Shown here piece by piece: positions 8,154 through 17,298 of a DNA stretch of 64,000 nucleotides. The stretch spans positions 1,526,001 through 1,590,000 of the forward strand of contig NZ_RIBP01000004.1 of assembly GCF_007273535.1 (NCBI RefSeq), read 5' to 3'. Each line of letters begins with the position of its first letter. Within the stretch, counting starts at the first letter, position 1. The DNA comes from Niallia circulans. GTDB lineage: Bacteria > Bacillota > Bacilli > Bacillales > Cytobacillaceae. Below the pieces are notes generated by a model that was not told the origin of the DNA, made no database searches, and was given only the letters and a program-made list of their open reading frames with translations. The translations under genes and the position numbers were made by a program.

Positions 8154-10268
8154 ATGAGTGAATCTGGATATGTTCATAAACAGGCACATAAGGTAATTAT
8201 TGATAACGATCAATTATCTGTGAAGTTCTGTTTTAAACATGAATTGCTTGAAGCAAAGCAGACAAGCCTTGTACTAATACAAAGAGGCTCTGAAAATGTA
8301 ATAGAGGGGTCTATCAAGCAAATTGACATAAATGAAGATTTTGGGATTTATGAATCGGCAATCAGCCTTACTGAAAATAAAGAGGAATTCATCAAGACAT
8401 CTACATGGGACTTGTATTTGCTTGTGAAGGACGAAGAGACGGACACAGAGAAGAGATTTAGAATAAAAAGCAATAAGGCAGCATTGGAGCTTAATTATTA
8501 TATGTTTGCTGAGGCTGGCACAATGTTTTATGCTTATACAACGAATAAGGGCAATGTTTCCTTCAGAACGGTACAACAGAGAATTATCGCTAACATTGAG
8601 GAAGCCCATTTAACAAATGGCAGTCTTGTACATATTTCTGGGTATGGCTTTAATCCGCAGATACAGCAGCCTCCTGTCGAAAAAAGACTGATTATCACAA
8701 ATAATATTAATGAAGAAGTATTTAATATTTCTCTTGAGGATAACAAAAGAAGTGATTTGCAGGAAATGTACGGTGGAAGCAACCATCATTACGAAACAAT
8801 TGGGTTCGAAGGTAAAATTGATTTAAGCCAATATCTTTTCCAGTCAGAAGCAATCTTTTACCGCCTCTATCTGGAGCTTTCTTATGAAGAAAACGGGGAA
8901 ATAGTTAAAGTATTAAGCCCAAGATTGAAGTTTATTTCCTTCAATCCAAAATACAAAAGACAAAGAAGTCGTATTTCAACTGTATATGGAAAGAAAAGAG
9001 TGCTGCTTAAATCAACAGCAAAAAATAATTATCTATCCCTAAAAGTGGCGGATTTTAATGCAAAGCAAGAGCTGAAAAGCAGAATTAAAGGCAAGCTTGT
9101 GCGCATTAAAAGAAGCCGAAAAGCGAAAAAGCTCTTTAAGCTTGCATTTAAAATGCTCGGCATGCTTCCGGCAAGCAAGAAAACAGTTATATTTGAAAGC
9201 TTCTTAGGGAAACAGTATAGTGACAGTCCAAGAGCAATTTATGAATATTTGAAAGAAAATCATCCAGAGTATAAGCTGTACTGGAGTGTTGATAAAAGAT
9301 TTATTGAAAACTTTGAGAACAGAGGTATCAATATTACGCCAAGATTCTCAGTTAAATGGCTCTTCAGGATGGCTAGGGCACAATACTGGGTCAGCAACAG
9401 CCGTTTGCCGTTGTGGATTCCGAAGCCAAAGAACACGACATATTTGCAGACATGGCATGGCACACCGCTAAAACGTCTTGCAGCAGATATGGATGAGGTG
9501 CATATGCCTGGCACGAACACGAAAAAGTACAAAAGAAACTTCCTTAAAGAAGCAAGCAACTGGGATTATCTTGTTTCTCCTAATGCGTACTCAAGTGAAA
9601 TCTTTGCAAGAGCATTTGATTTCGACAGGAAGATGATTGAATCAGGCTATCCGCGTAATGATGCCTTGATTAATGATAACCATGTCGATAACATTACAGC
9701 AATTAAAGAAAAGTTTGCGTTACCTCTTGATAAAAAAATCATCCTTTATGCACCGACATGGAGAGATGACCAGTTCTATGGTAAAGGAAAATACAAGTTT
9801 GATTTAGAGCTAAAGCTCGACCAGCTAAAAGAAGAGCTTGGCGATGACTATATCGTTATTTTGAGAATGCACTATTTAGTTGCAGAGAATCTAGATCTAA
9901 CTCCGTATGTTGGTTTTGCTTACGACTTTTCCAACTATGAGGATATTAGAGAGCTATACTTAATATCTGATTTGTTGATTACCGATTATTCTTCCGTATT
10001 CTTCGATTACGGTAACTTAAGAAGACCGATGATCTTCTACGTATATGATATAGACACATATCGCGACAAGCTGCGCGGCTTTTACTTTGACTTTGAGCAA
10101 AAGGCACCAGGTCCATTGGCAAAAACGACGGATGAAGTTATTGCATATATCCGTCAAGCGGAAAAAGAGCCTCTTAACGAACAATTCGAGGAGTTCTATA
10201 ATACGTTTTGTTATTTGGAAGATGGGGAAGCATCTAAGAGAGTGGTTGAAGAGGTATTCCTTAAGTAG
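8154..10268 (+). CDS. CDP-polyol:polyol-phosphate transferase (TagF/TarF/TarL family)
   Basis: A 704-residue peripheral membrane enzyme that should polymerise glycerol- or ribitol-phosphate from the CDP-activated precursor on the undecaprenyl-linked teichoic acid primer. Residues 1-300 form a beta-rich N-terminal region. A basic stretch at about 300-335 resembles membrane-contact helices. The PF04464-type catalytic region (about 345-700) carries QTWHGTPLKRL with the catalytic His (near 434), SGYPRNDAL, YAPTWRDDQF, MHY and ITDYSSVFFDY (near 608). I chose ATG 8154 because GAGGAG lies seven bases upstream; the frame stays open to 8097. Whether the substrate is CDP-glycerol or CDP-ribitol is not visible. 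It is followed by tagG. Confidence 0.92.
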   Translation: MSESGYVHKQAHKVIIDNDQLSVKFCFKHELLEAKQTSLVLIQRGSENVIEGSIKQIDINEDFGIYESAISLTENKEEFIKTSTWDLYLLVKDEETDTEKRFRIKSNKAALELNYYMFAEAGTMFYAYTTNKGNVSFRTVQQRIIANIEEAHLTNGSLVHISGYGFNPQIQQPPVEKRLIITNNINEEVFNISLEDNKRSDLQEMYGGSNHHYETIGFEGKIDLSQYLFQSEAIFYRLYLELSYEENGEIVKVLSPRLKFISFNPKYKRQRSRISTVYGKKRVLLKSTAKNNYLSLKVADFNAKQELKSRIKGKLVRIKRSRKAKKLFKLAFKMLGMLPASKKTVIFESFLGKQYSDSPRAIYEYLKENHPEYKLYWSVDKRFIENFENRGINITPRFSVKWLFRMARAQYWVSNSRLPLWIPKPKNTTYLQTWHGTPLKRLAADMDEVHMPGTNTKKYKRNFLKEASNWDYLVSPNAYSSEIFARAFDFDRKMIESGYPRNDALINDNHVDNITAIKEKFALPLDKKIILYAPTWRDDQFYGKGKYKFDLELKLDQLKEELGDDYIVILRMHYLVAENLDLTPYVGFAYDFSNYEDIRELYLISDLLITDYSSVFFDYGNLRRPMIFYVYDIDTYRDKLRGFYFDFEQKAPGPLAKTTDEVIAYIRQAEKEPLNEQFEEFYNTFCYLEDGEASKRVVEEVFLK

Positions 10269-10343
10269 AGCAATCTTGCTTAAAGCTTACATTAAAAAGC
10301 CCATTTAGTCCTATTTGGCTTATGAGAGAAGGGTTAGGTTTAC

Positions 10344-11162
10344 ATGGTTTCAATGTTTAAAGTGTTAAAAGAACAATATGATAATTTTCATTTGATCAAT
10401 AGACTGGCTGCATATGAACTGAAAAGCGCCAATAACAATAACTATTTGGGAAGCTTATGGGAGCTGTTGAACCCTGCTATTCAGATTGCGATTTATTGGT
10501 TTGTGTTTGGGTTTGTTCAGGGAAGAGACCCTATATCTTATGAAGGTGGAGGAACCTATAATTACTTTCCGTGGATGCTTGCAGGTATCACGATTTGGTT
10601 CTTCATTTATCCTTCGATAACACATGGGTCGAAATCGATTTATACAAGGCTGAAGATGGTGTCTCGCATGAACTTCCCGTTGAGTGCGATACCATCGTAT
10701 GTGATATTGTCGAAGCTAATGCCGCAATTGCTGTTAATGCTTGTGACAATCATTATTTTTCAGTTTATGGGTATTCCTATTAACATATACTATTTGCAGC
10801 TTCCATACTTTTTGGTAGCCACAATTCTGTTTTTGTTTTCATTGTCCTTAATCACGTCAACAATTTCAACAATTGTGAGGGACTTTCAAATGCTTGTGCA
10901 ATCATTAATGAGGGTGCTTCTTTATATCACGCCAATTCTTTGGCCACTAGGACATTTTGGAGATACGTTCCAATTTGTAATGAAGCTTAATCCATTTTAT
11001 TATTTGATTGAAGGTTTCCGATATGCCCTTTTAGGTGAAGGTTGGTTCTTCATCGAGCATGGCTGGCTGACTCTTTATTTCTGGGCAGTATTGCTTGTCT
11101 TCCTATTCCTTGGTTCGTATTTACATGTAAGGTTCAGAAGGCATTTTATTGATTTCTTATAA
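10344..11162 (+). CDS. tagG: Wall teichoic acid ABC exporter, membrane subunit
   Basis: TagG flips the finished undecaprenyl-linked teichoic acid across the membrane together with TagH. The 272-residue protein has a cytoplasmic N-terminus with the conserved LAAYELKSANNNNYLGSLWEL block, then about six membrane segments, as in ABC-2 type polysaccharide exporters; its length matches TagG/TarG. The ATG at 10344 follows AAGGG at 10 bases; ATG 10353 is a possible alternative. It lies 15 bases before tagH, so the two are cotranscribed and probably translationally linked. Confidence 0.94.
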   Translation: MVSMFKVLKEQYDNFHLINRLAAYELKSANNNNYLGSLWELLNPAIQIAIYWFVFGFVQGRDPISYEGGGTYNYFPWMLAGITIWFFIYPSITHGSKSIYTRLKMVSRMNFPLSAIPSYVILSKLMPQLLLMLVTIIIFQFMGIPINIYYLQLPYFLVATILFLFSLSLITSTISTIVRDFQMLVQSLMRVLLYITPILWPLGHFGDTFQFVMKLNPFYYLIEGFRYALLGEGWFFIEHGWLTLYFWAVLLVFLFLGSYLHVRFRRHFIDFL

Positions 11163-11176
11163 ATGGAAGTGATTGT

Positions 11177-11986
11177 ATGACTAAATCTGTCGTAGTGAAG
11201 AACTTGACGAAAAGATATAAACTATACAGCAGCAACAAGGAAAAAATGATGGATATTTTTTTGCCGAAGAGCTATGGTGAGCCTTTTTATGCACTTAGAG
11301 ATGTCAGCTTTACGGCGGAAAAAGGCGATACAATCGGCTTTGTCGGCATAAATGGTTCAGGTAAATCAACGCTGTCCAATATTATCGCAGGCATCGTTCC
11401 AGAAACGAGCGGCACTGTTGAGATAGATGGACAGGCTTCCTTGATTGCTGTTGCAGCAGGGCTTAACAACCAGCTGACAGGCCGGGAAAACATTGAGCTG
11501 AAATGCTTGATGCTCGGCTTCAGCAAAGAAAAGATTAAAGCACTTGAGCCAGATATCATTGAGTTTGCTGAATTAGGCAAGTTCATTGATCAGCCTGTTA
11601 AATCTTACAGCAGCGGGATGCGTTCCCGTCTTGGCTTTGCGATTTCTGTTCATACAGATCCAGATGTACTTATCATTGATGAAGCATTGTCTGTTGGGGA
11701 TAAGGCATTCGGTGAAAAGTGTTTAGAGAAGATGCAGGAATTTAAGGAACGCGGCAAAACGATGTTCTTTGTCAGCCATTCTATCGGCCAAATGAAGAAG
11801 TTTTGTGAAAAAGCAATTTGGCTGGAATTTGGCAAGGTGAAAATGGAAGGCAGTATTAAGGATGTTATTCCCGCTTACGAAAAATTTATGGACGATTACA
11901 AAAAGATGTCTAATAAAGAGAAAAAGCAGTATCGGGAAAATGCCTTTAAAGACAGAAGTGAAGAGAAGGAAAAAGCACATAGTTAA
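11177..11986 (+). CDS. tagH: Wall teichoic acid ABC exporter, ATPase subunit (short form)
   Basis: The ATPase partner of TagG. It has Walker A GINGSGKST (about residues 57-65), the signature YSSGMRSRL (about 143), Walker B VLIIDEALSVGD (about 164) and the switch His in FVSHS. At 269 residues it is the core nucleotide-binding domain only, like Staphylococcus aureus TarH. The B. subtilis TagH is about twice as long, with an extracytoplasmic C-terminal extension; here a charged tail (KKMSNKEKKQYREN) ends the protein and a terminator follows at once, so this is a genuinely short form and not a truncation. The ATG follows GGAAGTGATTGT. Confidence 0.95.
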   Translation: MTKSVVVKNLTKRYKLYSSNKEKMMDIFLPKSYGEPFYALRDVSFTAEKGDTIGFVGINGSGKSTLSNIIAGIVPETSGTVEIDGQASLIAVAAGLNNQLTGRENIELKCLMLGFSKEKIKALEPDIIEFAELGKFIDQPVKSYSSGMRSRLGFAISVHTDPDVLIIDEALSVGDKAFGEKCLEKMQEFKERGKTMFFVSHSIGQMKKFCEKAIWLEFGKVKMEGSIKDVIPAYEKFMDDYKKMSNKEKKQYRENAFKDRSEEKEKAHS

Positions 11987-11993
11987 TTATTAG

Positions 11994-12036
11994 CAGCATT
12001 CAAAAAGGGAAACCTTGCTTGAATGCTGTTTTTTTT
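11994..12036 (+). terminator. Terminator after tagGH
   Basis: AGCATTCAA pairs with TTGAATGCT, with an inner AAGG/CCTT pairing, followed by eight T's. Confidence 0.9.
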
Positions 12037-12328
12037 GCCTTTTTCGGCATGGAATGGCTGGTAACAGAGAAAAAGCGGAAAATTATCAGTAAGATCGGGA
12101 ATTTATGTCCATATTATAAGTAAAGAGTGCAACTTTTGCTTGTGATGCTACGTCTAATATTATATATTTATAAAAGGTTTTAATTATTTGTAATTTATAT
12201 GTAAACTATCATGAAGAAATTAAAGGATTTATTAAGATGAAATATGCTATAATCAGTCTTGAAAAAATATAAGCTTAAGAAGAAAGCGCAAATGCCTAAA
12301 ATACATAAGGGGCATTGGGGAGGATCTT
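12037..12328. other. Upstream region of tagO with an extended -10 promoter element
   Basis: AT-rich and without a gene. TGC-TATAAT at 12246-12254 is an extended -10 element about 75 bases before the tagO start; no strong -35 lies in front of it. The ribosome binding site is GGGGAGGA at 12316-12323. Confidence 0.5.
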
Positions 12329-13390
12329 ATGATTTATATAATGCTTATTACATGTTTTTTTGGATCCATCATACTTACTCCTTTAGTAAAAAAACTGGCA
12401 TTTAAACTAGGAGCGGTTGATAAACCAGAACAACGTAAAGTGCATCTGAAAATAATGCCCCGAATGGGCGGTTTAGCAATATATATCAGCTTTATTATCG
12501 GAGCTTTAATTATTAACCCTAACAAGGATTATCATTTTCCGATTTTAATCGGGAGCACCATCATCATTATTACAGGCATATTAGATGATATTTATAATTT
12601 GTCTGCAAAAATCAAATTCCTGACACAAACATTGGCAGCTGCTGTTGTCGTTATCTGGGGTGGAGTACAGGTTGAATTCATTAACCTGCCATTCGGCGGT
12701 CAAATTGAGTTTGGTTTCCTGGATATTCCGATTACCATTCTTTGGATCGTTGGGATTACAAATGCGATTAATTTGATTGATGGTCTTGATGGACTAGCTG
12801 CAGGAGTTTCCTCTATCGCCCTGTTCACAATTACTGGTATGGCGATGATTATGGGGAATGGTTATGTTATTGCCATTTCCTCCATTGCTCTTGCGAGTAC
12901 ATTAGGATTCTTATTCTTTAACTTTTATCCGGCGAAGATCTTTATGGGCGATACAGGAGCATTATTCCTTGGTTATATTATTGCTGTGATGTCCTTGCTG
13001 GGCTTCAAAAACGTAACATTAATCTCATTCGTTATTCCAGTGATAATCCTGGGTGTGCCGATTTCTGACACATTTTTTGCGATAATACGCAGGCTTATTA
13101 ATAAGCAGCCATTATCTGCTCCAGATAAATCACATTTACATCATTGTCTGCTCAATATTGGCTTTACACATAGACAAACAGTCATCATTATTTATGCAAT
13201 GGCAACATTCTTTGGATTGGTGGCAGTCATTTTCTCGCAAGCGAAGGTGTGGGGAGCGATTCTCCTTATCGCTACAGTACTGCTGATTATTGAGTTGTTT
13301 GTTGAAAAGATAGGACTTGTCGGCAAGAACTATAAACCTATCCTAAAATTCATTAACGACATTCGATATGCAGCAGATAAAGAGCGTTAA
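12329..13390 (+). CDS. tagO: Undecaprenyl-phosphate GlcNAc-1-phosphate transferase
   Basis: TagO starts wall teichoic acid (and often teichuronic acid) assembly by moving GlcNAc-1-phosphate from UDP-GlcNAc to undecaprenyl phosphate. The 353-residue protein has about ten to eleven membrane segments and the conserved cytoplasmic loops: PRMGGLAIY near residue 47, GILDDIYNLSAK near 88 with the Asp-Asp pair that binds metal, NLIDGLDGLAAG near 148, FMGDTGALFLGY near 208 and DKSHLHHCL near 268. It completes the local set with TagF-like, TagG and TagH; TagA, TagB and TagD are not in the window. It stands alone between its own promoter and terminator. Confidence 0.95.
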   Translation: MIYIMLITCFFGSIILTPLVKKLAFKLGAVDKPEQRKVHLKIMPRMGGLAIYISFIIGALIINPNKDYHFPILIGSTIIIITGILDDIYNLSAKIKFLTQTLAAAVVVIWGGVQVEFINLPFGGQIEFGFLDIPITILWIVGITNAINLIDGLDGLAAGVSSIALFTITGMAMIMGNGYVIAISSIALASTLGFLFFNFYPAKIFMGDTGALFLGYIIAVMSLLGFKNVTLISFVIPVIILGVPISDTFFAIIRRLINKQPLSAPDKSHLHHCLLNIGFTHRQTVIIIYAMATFFGLVAVIFSQAKVWGAILLIATVLLIIELFVEKIGLVGKNYKPILKFINDIRYAADKER

Positions 13391-13396
13391 ATCACA

Positions 13397-13433
13397 TAAA
13401 AAAAGCTTACCTAAAATGGGTAAGCTTTTTTTT
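13397..13433 (+). terminator. Terminator after tagO
   Basis: AAAGCTTACC pairs with GGGTAAGCTTT around a six-base loop, ending in eight T's. The A-run on the other side means it may also work for the minus-strand small gene next to it. Confidence 0.9.
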
Positions 13434-13437
13434 GTTA

Positions 13438-13572
13438 TTACAAATCATCATCTGTAATGCTTTCTAGCACCGGCATTACATCCTCTTCATCATCCATCAG
13501 GAATGAATCATGTTCTGAAAATAACGGCCTTTCAAGCGCATAATTAATTAATGACCAAACTGATTTAATCAT
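13438..13572 (-). CDS. Small acidic protein, 44 residues, unknown function
   Basis: A short open frame with a good Shine-Dalgarno (GAGGG, about eight bases before the ATG at 13570-13572). The product starts MIKSVWSLINYALERP, a possible amphipathic helix, and ends in an acidic run (MDDEEDVMPVLESITDDDL). The stop abuts the tagO terminator, which can serve both strands. I do not recognise the family. Translation is supported by the ribosome binding site and by the charge pattern; function is unknown. Confidence 0.55.
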   Translation of the reverse strand: MIKSVWSLINYALERPLFSEHDSFLMDDEEDVMPVLESITDDDL

Positions 13573-13650
13573 GGTTGTTTCCCTCATTCTTGATAGTTTA
13601 ACAGCATCAATAGTATTTACAAAAACGAACCGTTTTATAGGGATAACATA

Positions 13651-13686
13651 AAAAAAAGAAGATGGACTGCTTGTCCCATCTTCTTT
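13651..13686 (-). terminator. Terminator after the second LCP gene (minus strand)
   Basis: Read on the minus strand, AAAGAAGATGG pairs with CCATCTTCTTT over a loop of about ten bases, followed by more T's. Confidence 0.85.
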
Positions 13687-13694
13687 AGTGAAAT

Positions 13695-14855
13695 TTAATT
13701 AGTTGTACTTGTCGACTCAGAATAAGTCGAATCTGTAGTTGTACCTGTACTATCTGTTGTACCTGTGCTGCTGTCTGTTGTGCTTTCAGAAGAAGTGCCA
13801 GTAGTGCCAGTTGTATCAGTTGTTGTATCAGTATCTGTAGTGTTCGTATCAGAAAGCTCATCAGTAATTCCAAGATGCTCCTGTAGGATTGCTTTCGTTT
13901 CTTCTAATGCTGTTTGATCTAATTGGTAAATATACTTACCGTCCACATTGCCATCACTGCCTTGTAATGTCAGGCTTTCCACCTGCAATCCGTTTTCAGC
14001 AGTTGCGTATGCAAGAAGTGATTGTATGTTGCTGAAAGAAAGGTCTGTTGTCATATTATCGCCGACAGCCTCCATCAGCTTCGAATATTTCGTAATCGCT
14101 TGAGCAGATACTGCTTTGTTCATAACAGCCTTCATAATCAATTGCTGACGTTTACCGCGTTCAATGTCATTATCAATTTTTCTTGTTCTTGCAAGGGCTA
14201 GAGCCTGCTCGCCATTAAGTGTTTGCAAGCCTTCTTCTAAATGAATCGCATTAGAGCCTTTTTGGTCCTTCGAGTTTTGCTCTGTGAATGTAACCGGAAC
14301 ATCTACTTCAATTCCGTCAAGTGCGTTAACAACATCCATGAAGGCATCAAAGTTCATTTTTACATAGTAATCGACAGGTACGTCCAACAGGTTTTCCACT
14401 GTATCAATTGTTGAGCTCACACCACCGAAATAATGGGCATGAGTGATTTTATCACTATAGCCTCGTTCAGGGATGTACACATAGGAATCACGCGGTATGC
14501 TTAGCAGCTTAACTGATTTTTCCTTTTCATTTAATGTTGCAAGCATTAGTGCATCCGAGCGGGATCTTGTTGTGCCAGAAGAGGAGGAGCGTTTTTCACT
14601 GTCATCCACTCCGATAAATAAGATCGATATATCATCAATGTCTGGATCTACCGCTGAACTGCGTAGGGAGGAATCCCTATCGATTGGCTGATATGAGTCA
14701 TCTGCAACCGATTTAGCCTTTGTATAAAGGAATGCCCCGTAGCCTATTCCGCTTGCAACAATGACAAGCAGCGGCACAAGGATAAATGTCAGGATTTTTT
14801 TCCTTTTTCGTTTCTTTTTATTATAATTAACATAAGATTCTCTATTCGATGCCAT
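13695..14855 (-). CDS. LCP-family wall polymer ligase with Ser/Thr/Asp-rich tail
   Basis: A 386-residue LytR-CpsA-Psr protein, the second in the window. The first 20 residues are very basic (KKKRKRKK), a membrane segment covers about 21-43, and the LCP domain has ILFIGVDDSEKRSSSSGTTR, RSDALMLATL, LSIPRDSYVYI, ARTRKIDNDIERGKRQQ and the usual C-terminal LEAV-like region. The last 50 or so residues are almost only Ser, Thr, Asp and Gly, a flexible wall-spanning tail. I chose the ATG at 14853-14855 because AAAGGAG lies six bases upstream; the open frame extends further. It should attach teichoic acid or another anionic polymer to peptidoglycan. Confidence 0.93.
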   Translation of the reverse strand: MASNRESYVNYNKKKRKRKKILTFILVPLLVIVASGIGYGAFLYTKAKSVADDSYQPIDRDSSLRSSAVDPDIDDISILFIGVDDSEKRSSSSGTTRSRSDALMLATLNEKEKSVKLLSIPRDSYVYIPERGYSDKITHAHYFGGVSSTIDTVENLLDVPVDYYVKMNFDAFMDVVNALDGIEVDVPVTFTEQNSKDQKGSNAIHLEEGLQTLNGEQALALARTRKIDNDIERGKRQQLIMKAVMNKAVSAQAITKYSKLMEAVGDNMTTDLSFSNIQSLLAYATAENGLQVESLTLQGSDGNVDGKYIYQLDQTALEETKAILQEHLGITDELSDTNTTDTDTTTDTTGTTGTSSESTTDSSTGTTDSTGTTTDSTYSESTSTTN

Positions 14856-14995
14856 TGGTTTCTCCTTTAAGCGTTGATTTTGGAAACTAGTCATAATAGC
14901 CATTACATTATTCTTATCTTACTATCTCATCCCATAATAATAACTAGTGTTTTATTTCTTGTTAAGGAAGTTTTTAATAAGAGAAGGGAAAATAT

Positions 14996-15628
14996 TCATA
15001 TAAGTGTTTCTAAATAAACGGCTTCTTTTTCTTTTAGTATGCCTTGACCATTCGTTAATTCTGTCATCCAATTCTTGTAGGTTTGGATTTTTTCGGTTTC
15101 AACATATACATCAATCTCAACAGACTCCAGATAATGGATTTCTTTTAATTGATAAGGGGAGGTTCTTAGCTCATTCTCTATTTTACCGAGGAATGTATAG
15201 TCAATGGTAACGCCAATAATTGTCATCAGTGTTCTTTCCACGACTCCTGTCGCAGTTATACACTCTGAGGCCGATTTTCCGTAAGCACGGATAAGGCCGC
15301 CTGCTCCCAGCTTAATTCCCCCGAAATAGCGAGTAACGACAACCACTGTATCTTTCAGTTTTCTTTTCTTCAGCACTTCCAAGATTGGAACACCTGCTGT
15401 TCCGCTTGGCTCTCCATCGTCATTTGCTTTTTGGATTTGATCATTTTCGCCAATTAAGTATGCTGAACAGTTATGAGTTGCATCTTTATGCTTCTTTTTA
15501 ATATCTATAATAAACGCTTGTGCTTCTTCTTCACTAGTTGCAGTGCAAACATGTGCGATGAAACGCGATTTCTGTATGATGATCTCATGTTCTCCATAAC
15601 CTTTTACAGTATGGTAGCAAGGAAGCAT
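14996..15628 (-). CDS. yvyE: YvyE/YigZ (IMPACT) family protein
   Basis: A 210-residue cytoplasmic protein of the YigZ/IMPACT family, with EIIIQKSRFIAHV near the start and the family hallmark DDGEPSGTAGVPILEVL and RYFGGIKLGAGGLIRAYG in the middle. The C-terminal half is a ferredoxin-like RNA-binding type domain. The role in bacilli is not established. The ATG at 15626-15628 has AAAGGAGC eight bases upstream, so the 18 residues before it in the open frame are not used. In B. subtilis yvyE is likewise divergent from degSU. Confidence 0.92.
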   Translation of the reverse strand: MLPCYHTVKGYGEHEIIIQKSRFIAHVCTATSEEEAQAFIIDIKKKHKDATHNCSAYLIGENDQIQKANDDGEPSGTAGVPILEVLKKRKLKDTVVVVTRYFGGIKLGAGGLIRAYGKSASECITATGVVERTLMTIIGVTIDYTFLGKIENELRTSPYQLKEIHYLESVEIDVYVETEKIQTYKNWMTELTNGQGILKEKEAVYLETLI

Positions 15629-16119
15629 TCCAAACAGCTCCTTTCTAAATAAAAAAACAAAAATGTTTGTTATAACGAACAAATAAGAATATAATATTTT
15701 ATAGCCTTATTTCATTATAATTCGACATTCTTCATTCTTCAATTGTTGATGTGTTTGTAACAGAATTTTAATATTAGTCCGATATTGCCATGTTATAATA
15801 AGTAAAACTCCATGCCTAAAAAGTCCCTGATAAAAAAGCAGTCATATCAAAGGTCAATAGGTAAATGCAAGGCACAGCTCGATTTCAGCCGTATCTTTCA
15901 TAAATGACAAATAGGGCAAAGGGCATTTGTTTAGTATAAAAAATATTCCTTAAAAATTTCTTAATTAGGTAAATAGTATTACTTTTATTGGGTATAATAT
16001 ATGTCTATATAACGATTTTATAATAATTACCCATGAAATTATACATATTTTCCACTTTCACGCTAAAATAAGATTTGATACAGGAAGGGTTTTCAACCTT
16101 TTTGGAGGAATTATATAAT
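15629..16119. other. Divergent regulatory region between yvyE and degS
   Basis: 491 bases without a credible gene. TATAAT occurs at 15993-15998 (in GGGTATAATATATG), about 120 bases before degS, and again near 15793; neither has a clear -35. TCCGATAT at 15778-15785 looks sigma-D-like but its -35 is poor. I see no riboswitch fold that I can name. Confidence 0.4.
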
Positions 16120-17262
16120 ATGATAATAAGGAAATTTGATACAAAAACACTAGATTTCATTTTAGAAAAAATGGTCGAGACAGTCAGCTCCAGTAAGGAT
16201 GAAATATTTCGCATTGGAGAACAGTGTCGAAAGGATTATGAAAAGCTGACCGAAGAGCTGAAGGAAATAAGGAATCTAGTCCTTCAAACAATTGAAGAGG
16301 GAGATAAGCTTGAAGCACAATCCCGCTTTGCAAGAAAACGCCTGTCAGAGGTGAGTAAGCATTTCAACGAGTACTCCGAGGTAGAAGTGCGTGAAGCATA
16401 TGAAAAAGCGCATAGCCTGCAGATGGACTTAAGCATGAACCGACATCTGGAAAAGCAATATCGAGATAGACGTGATGATATTGAAAGAAGGCTGATCGGT
16501 TTGGATGAGACGATTGAGCGGGCAGACCATCTTGTTACACAGATCACAGTCGTAATGAAATATTTGATCAGTGATTTGAAGCAGGTCGGAGAAGCACTTG
16601 AGGATGCGAAGCAAAAGCAGGATTTCGGCTTGAAAATAATCGGGGCCCAAGAGGAAGAGCGAAAAAGACTTTCACGGGAAATTCATGATGGACCTGCCCA
16701 GATGATGGCGAATGTCATGATGCGCTCCGATTTAATAGAAAGAATATATAAGGAGCATGGCGCACAGGAAGCATTTGAAGAGATTAAAAATCTTAAGCTA
16801 ATGGTTCGCAGCGCGCTTTATGAAGTGAGAAGAATCATCTACGATCTTCGCCCGATGGCACTCGATGATTTAGGCCTTGTGCCAACATTAAAAAAATACT
16901 TAAAAACGACTGAAGAGTATTATCAAACGGCAAGTATCGGTTTTACGACAATAGGCAAGGACTTCAGACTGCCAAACAAATATGAGGTAGCGCTGTTCCG
17001 GCTTATTCAGGAATCAGTTCAAAATGCATTAAAGCATGCAGAAGCCAAGACGATCCTCGTAAAAATAGAGATGAGGCGCGATCAAGTTATTGTTGTCATC
17101 AAAGATGATGGTAAAGGCTTTGACAAGAGTGTTAAAAAGCAGGAATCCTTTGGTTTAATAGGGATGAGAGAAAGAGTAGAATTGCTCGAAGGGGAATTAT
17201 CAATTGATTCAAAAATTGGATCAGGGACGCTCGTCATGATTAATGTTCCAGTTAAAAATTAA
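16120..17262 (+). CDS. degS: Two-component sensor histidine kinase DegS
   Basis: DegS is the cytoplasmic kinase/phosphatase for DegU, controlling secreted enzymes, competence and motility. The 380-residue protein has no membrane segment. A long coiled-coil sensor (about 1-180) is followed by a HisKA_3 domain with REIHDGPAQMM; its His falls at residue 189, the same number as in B. subtilis DegS. The ATPase domain has LFRLIQESVQNALKHA and IKDDGKGFD, and ends with GIGMRERVE-like FGLIGMRERVELL. The start is ATG 16120 with GGAGG 11 bases upstream; the frame is open further 5' but lacks a start with a ribosome site. It lies 36 bases before degU. Confidence 0.96.
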   Translation: MIIRKFDTKTLDFILEKMVETVSSSKDEIFRIGEQCRKDYEKLTEELKEIRNLVLQTIEEGDKLEAQSRFARKRLSEVSKHFNEYSEVEVREAYEKAHSLQMDLSMNRHLEKQYRDRRDDIERRLIGLDETIERADHLVTQITVVMKYLISDLKQVGEALEDAKQKQDFGLKIIGAQEEERKRLSREIHDGPAQMMANVMMRSDLIERIYKEHGAQEAFEEIKNLKLMVRSALYEVRRIIYDLRPMALDDLGLVPTLKKYLKTTEEYYQTASIGFTTIGKDFRLPNKYEVALFRLIQESVQNALKHAEAKTILVKIEMRRDQVIVVIKDDGKGFDKSVKKQESFGLIGMRERVELLEGELSIDSKIGSGTLVMINVPVKN

Positions 17263-17298
17263 TGAAATTGATAAGTGAGATTAGGGGAGGCGAAACAA

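Noticed and set aside
15758..15785. Possible sigma-D promoter upstream of degS
   Set aside because: TCCGATAT is a good -10, but the only -35 is TAAC at 16 bases, and the site is over 330 bases from degS.
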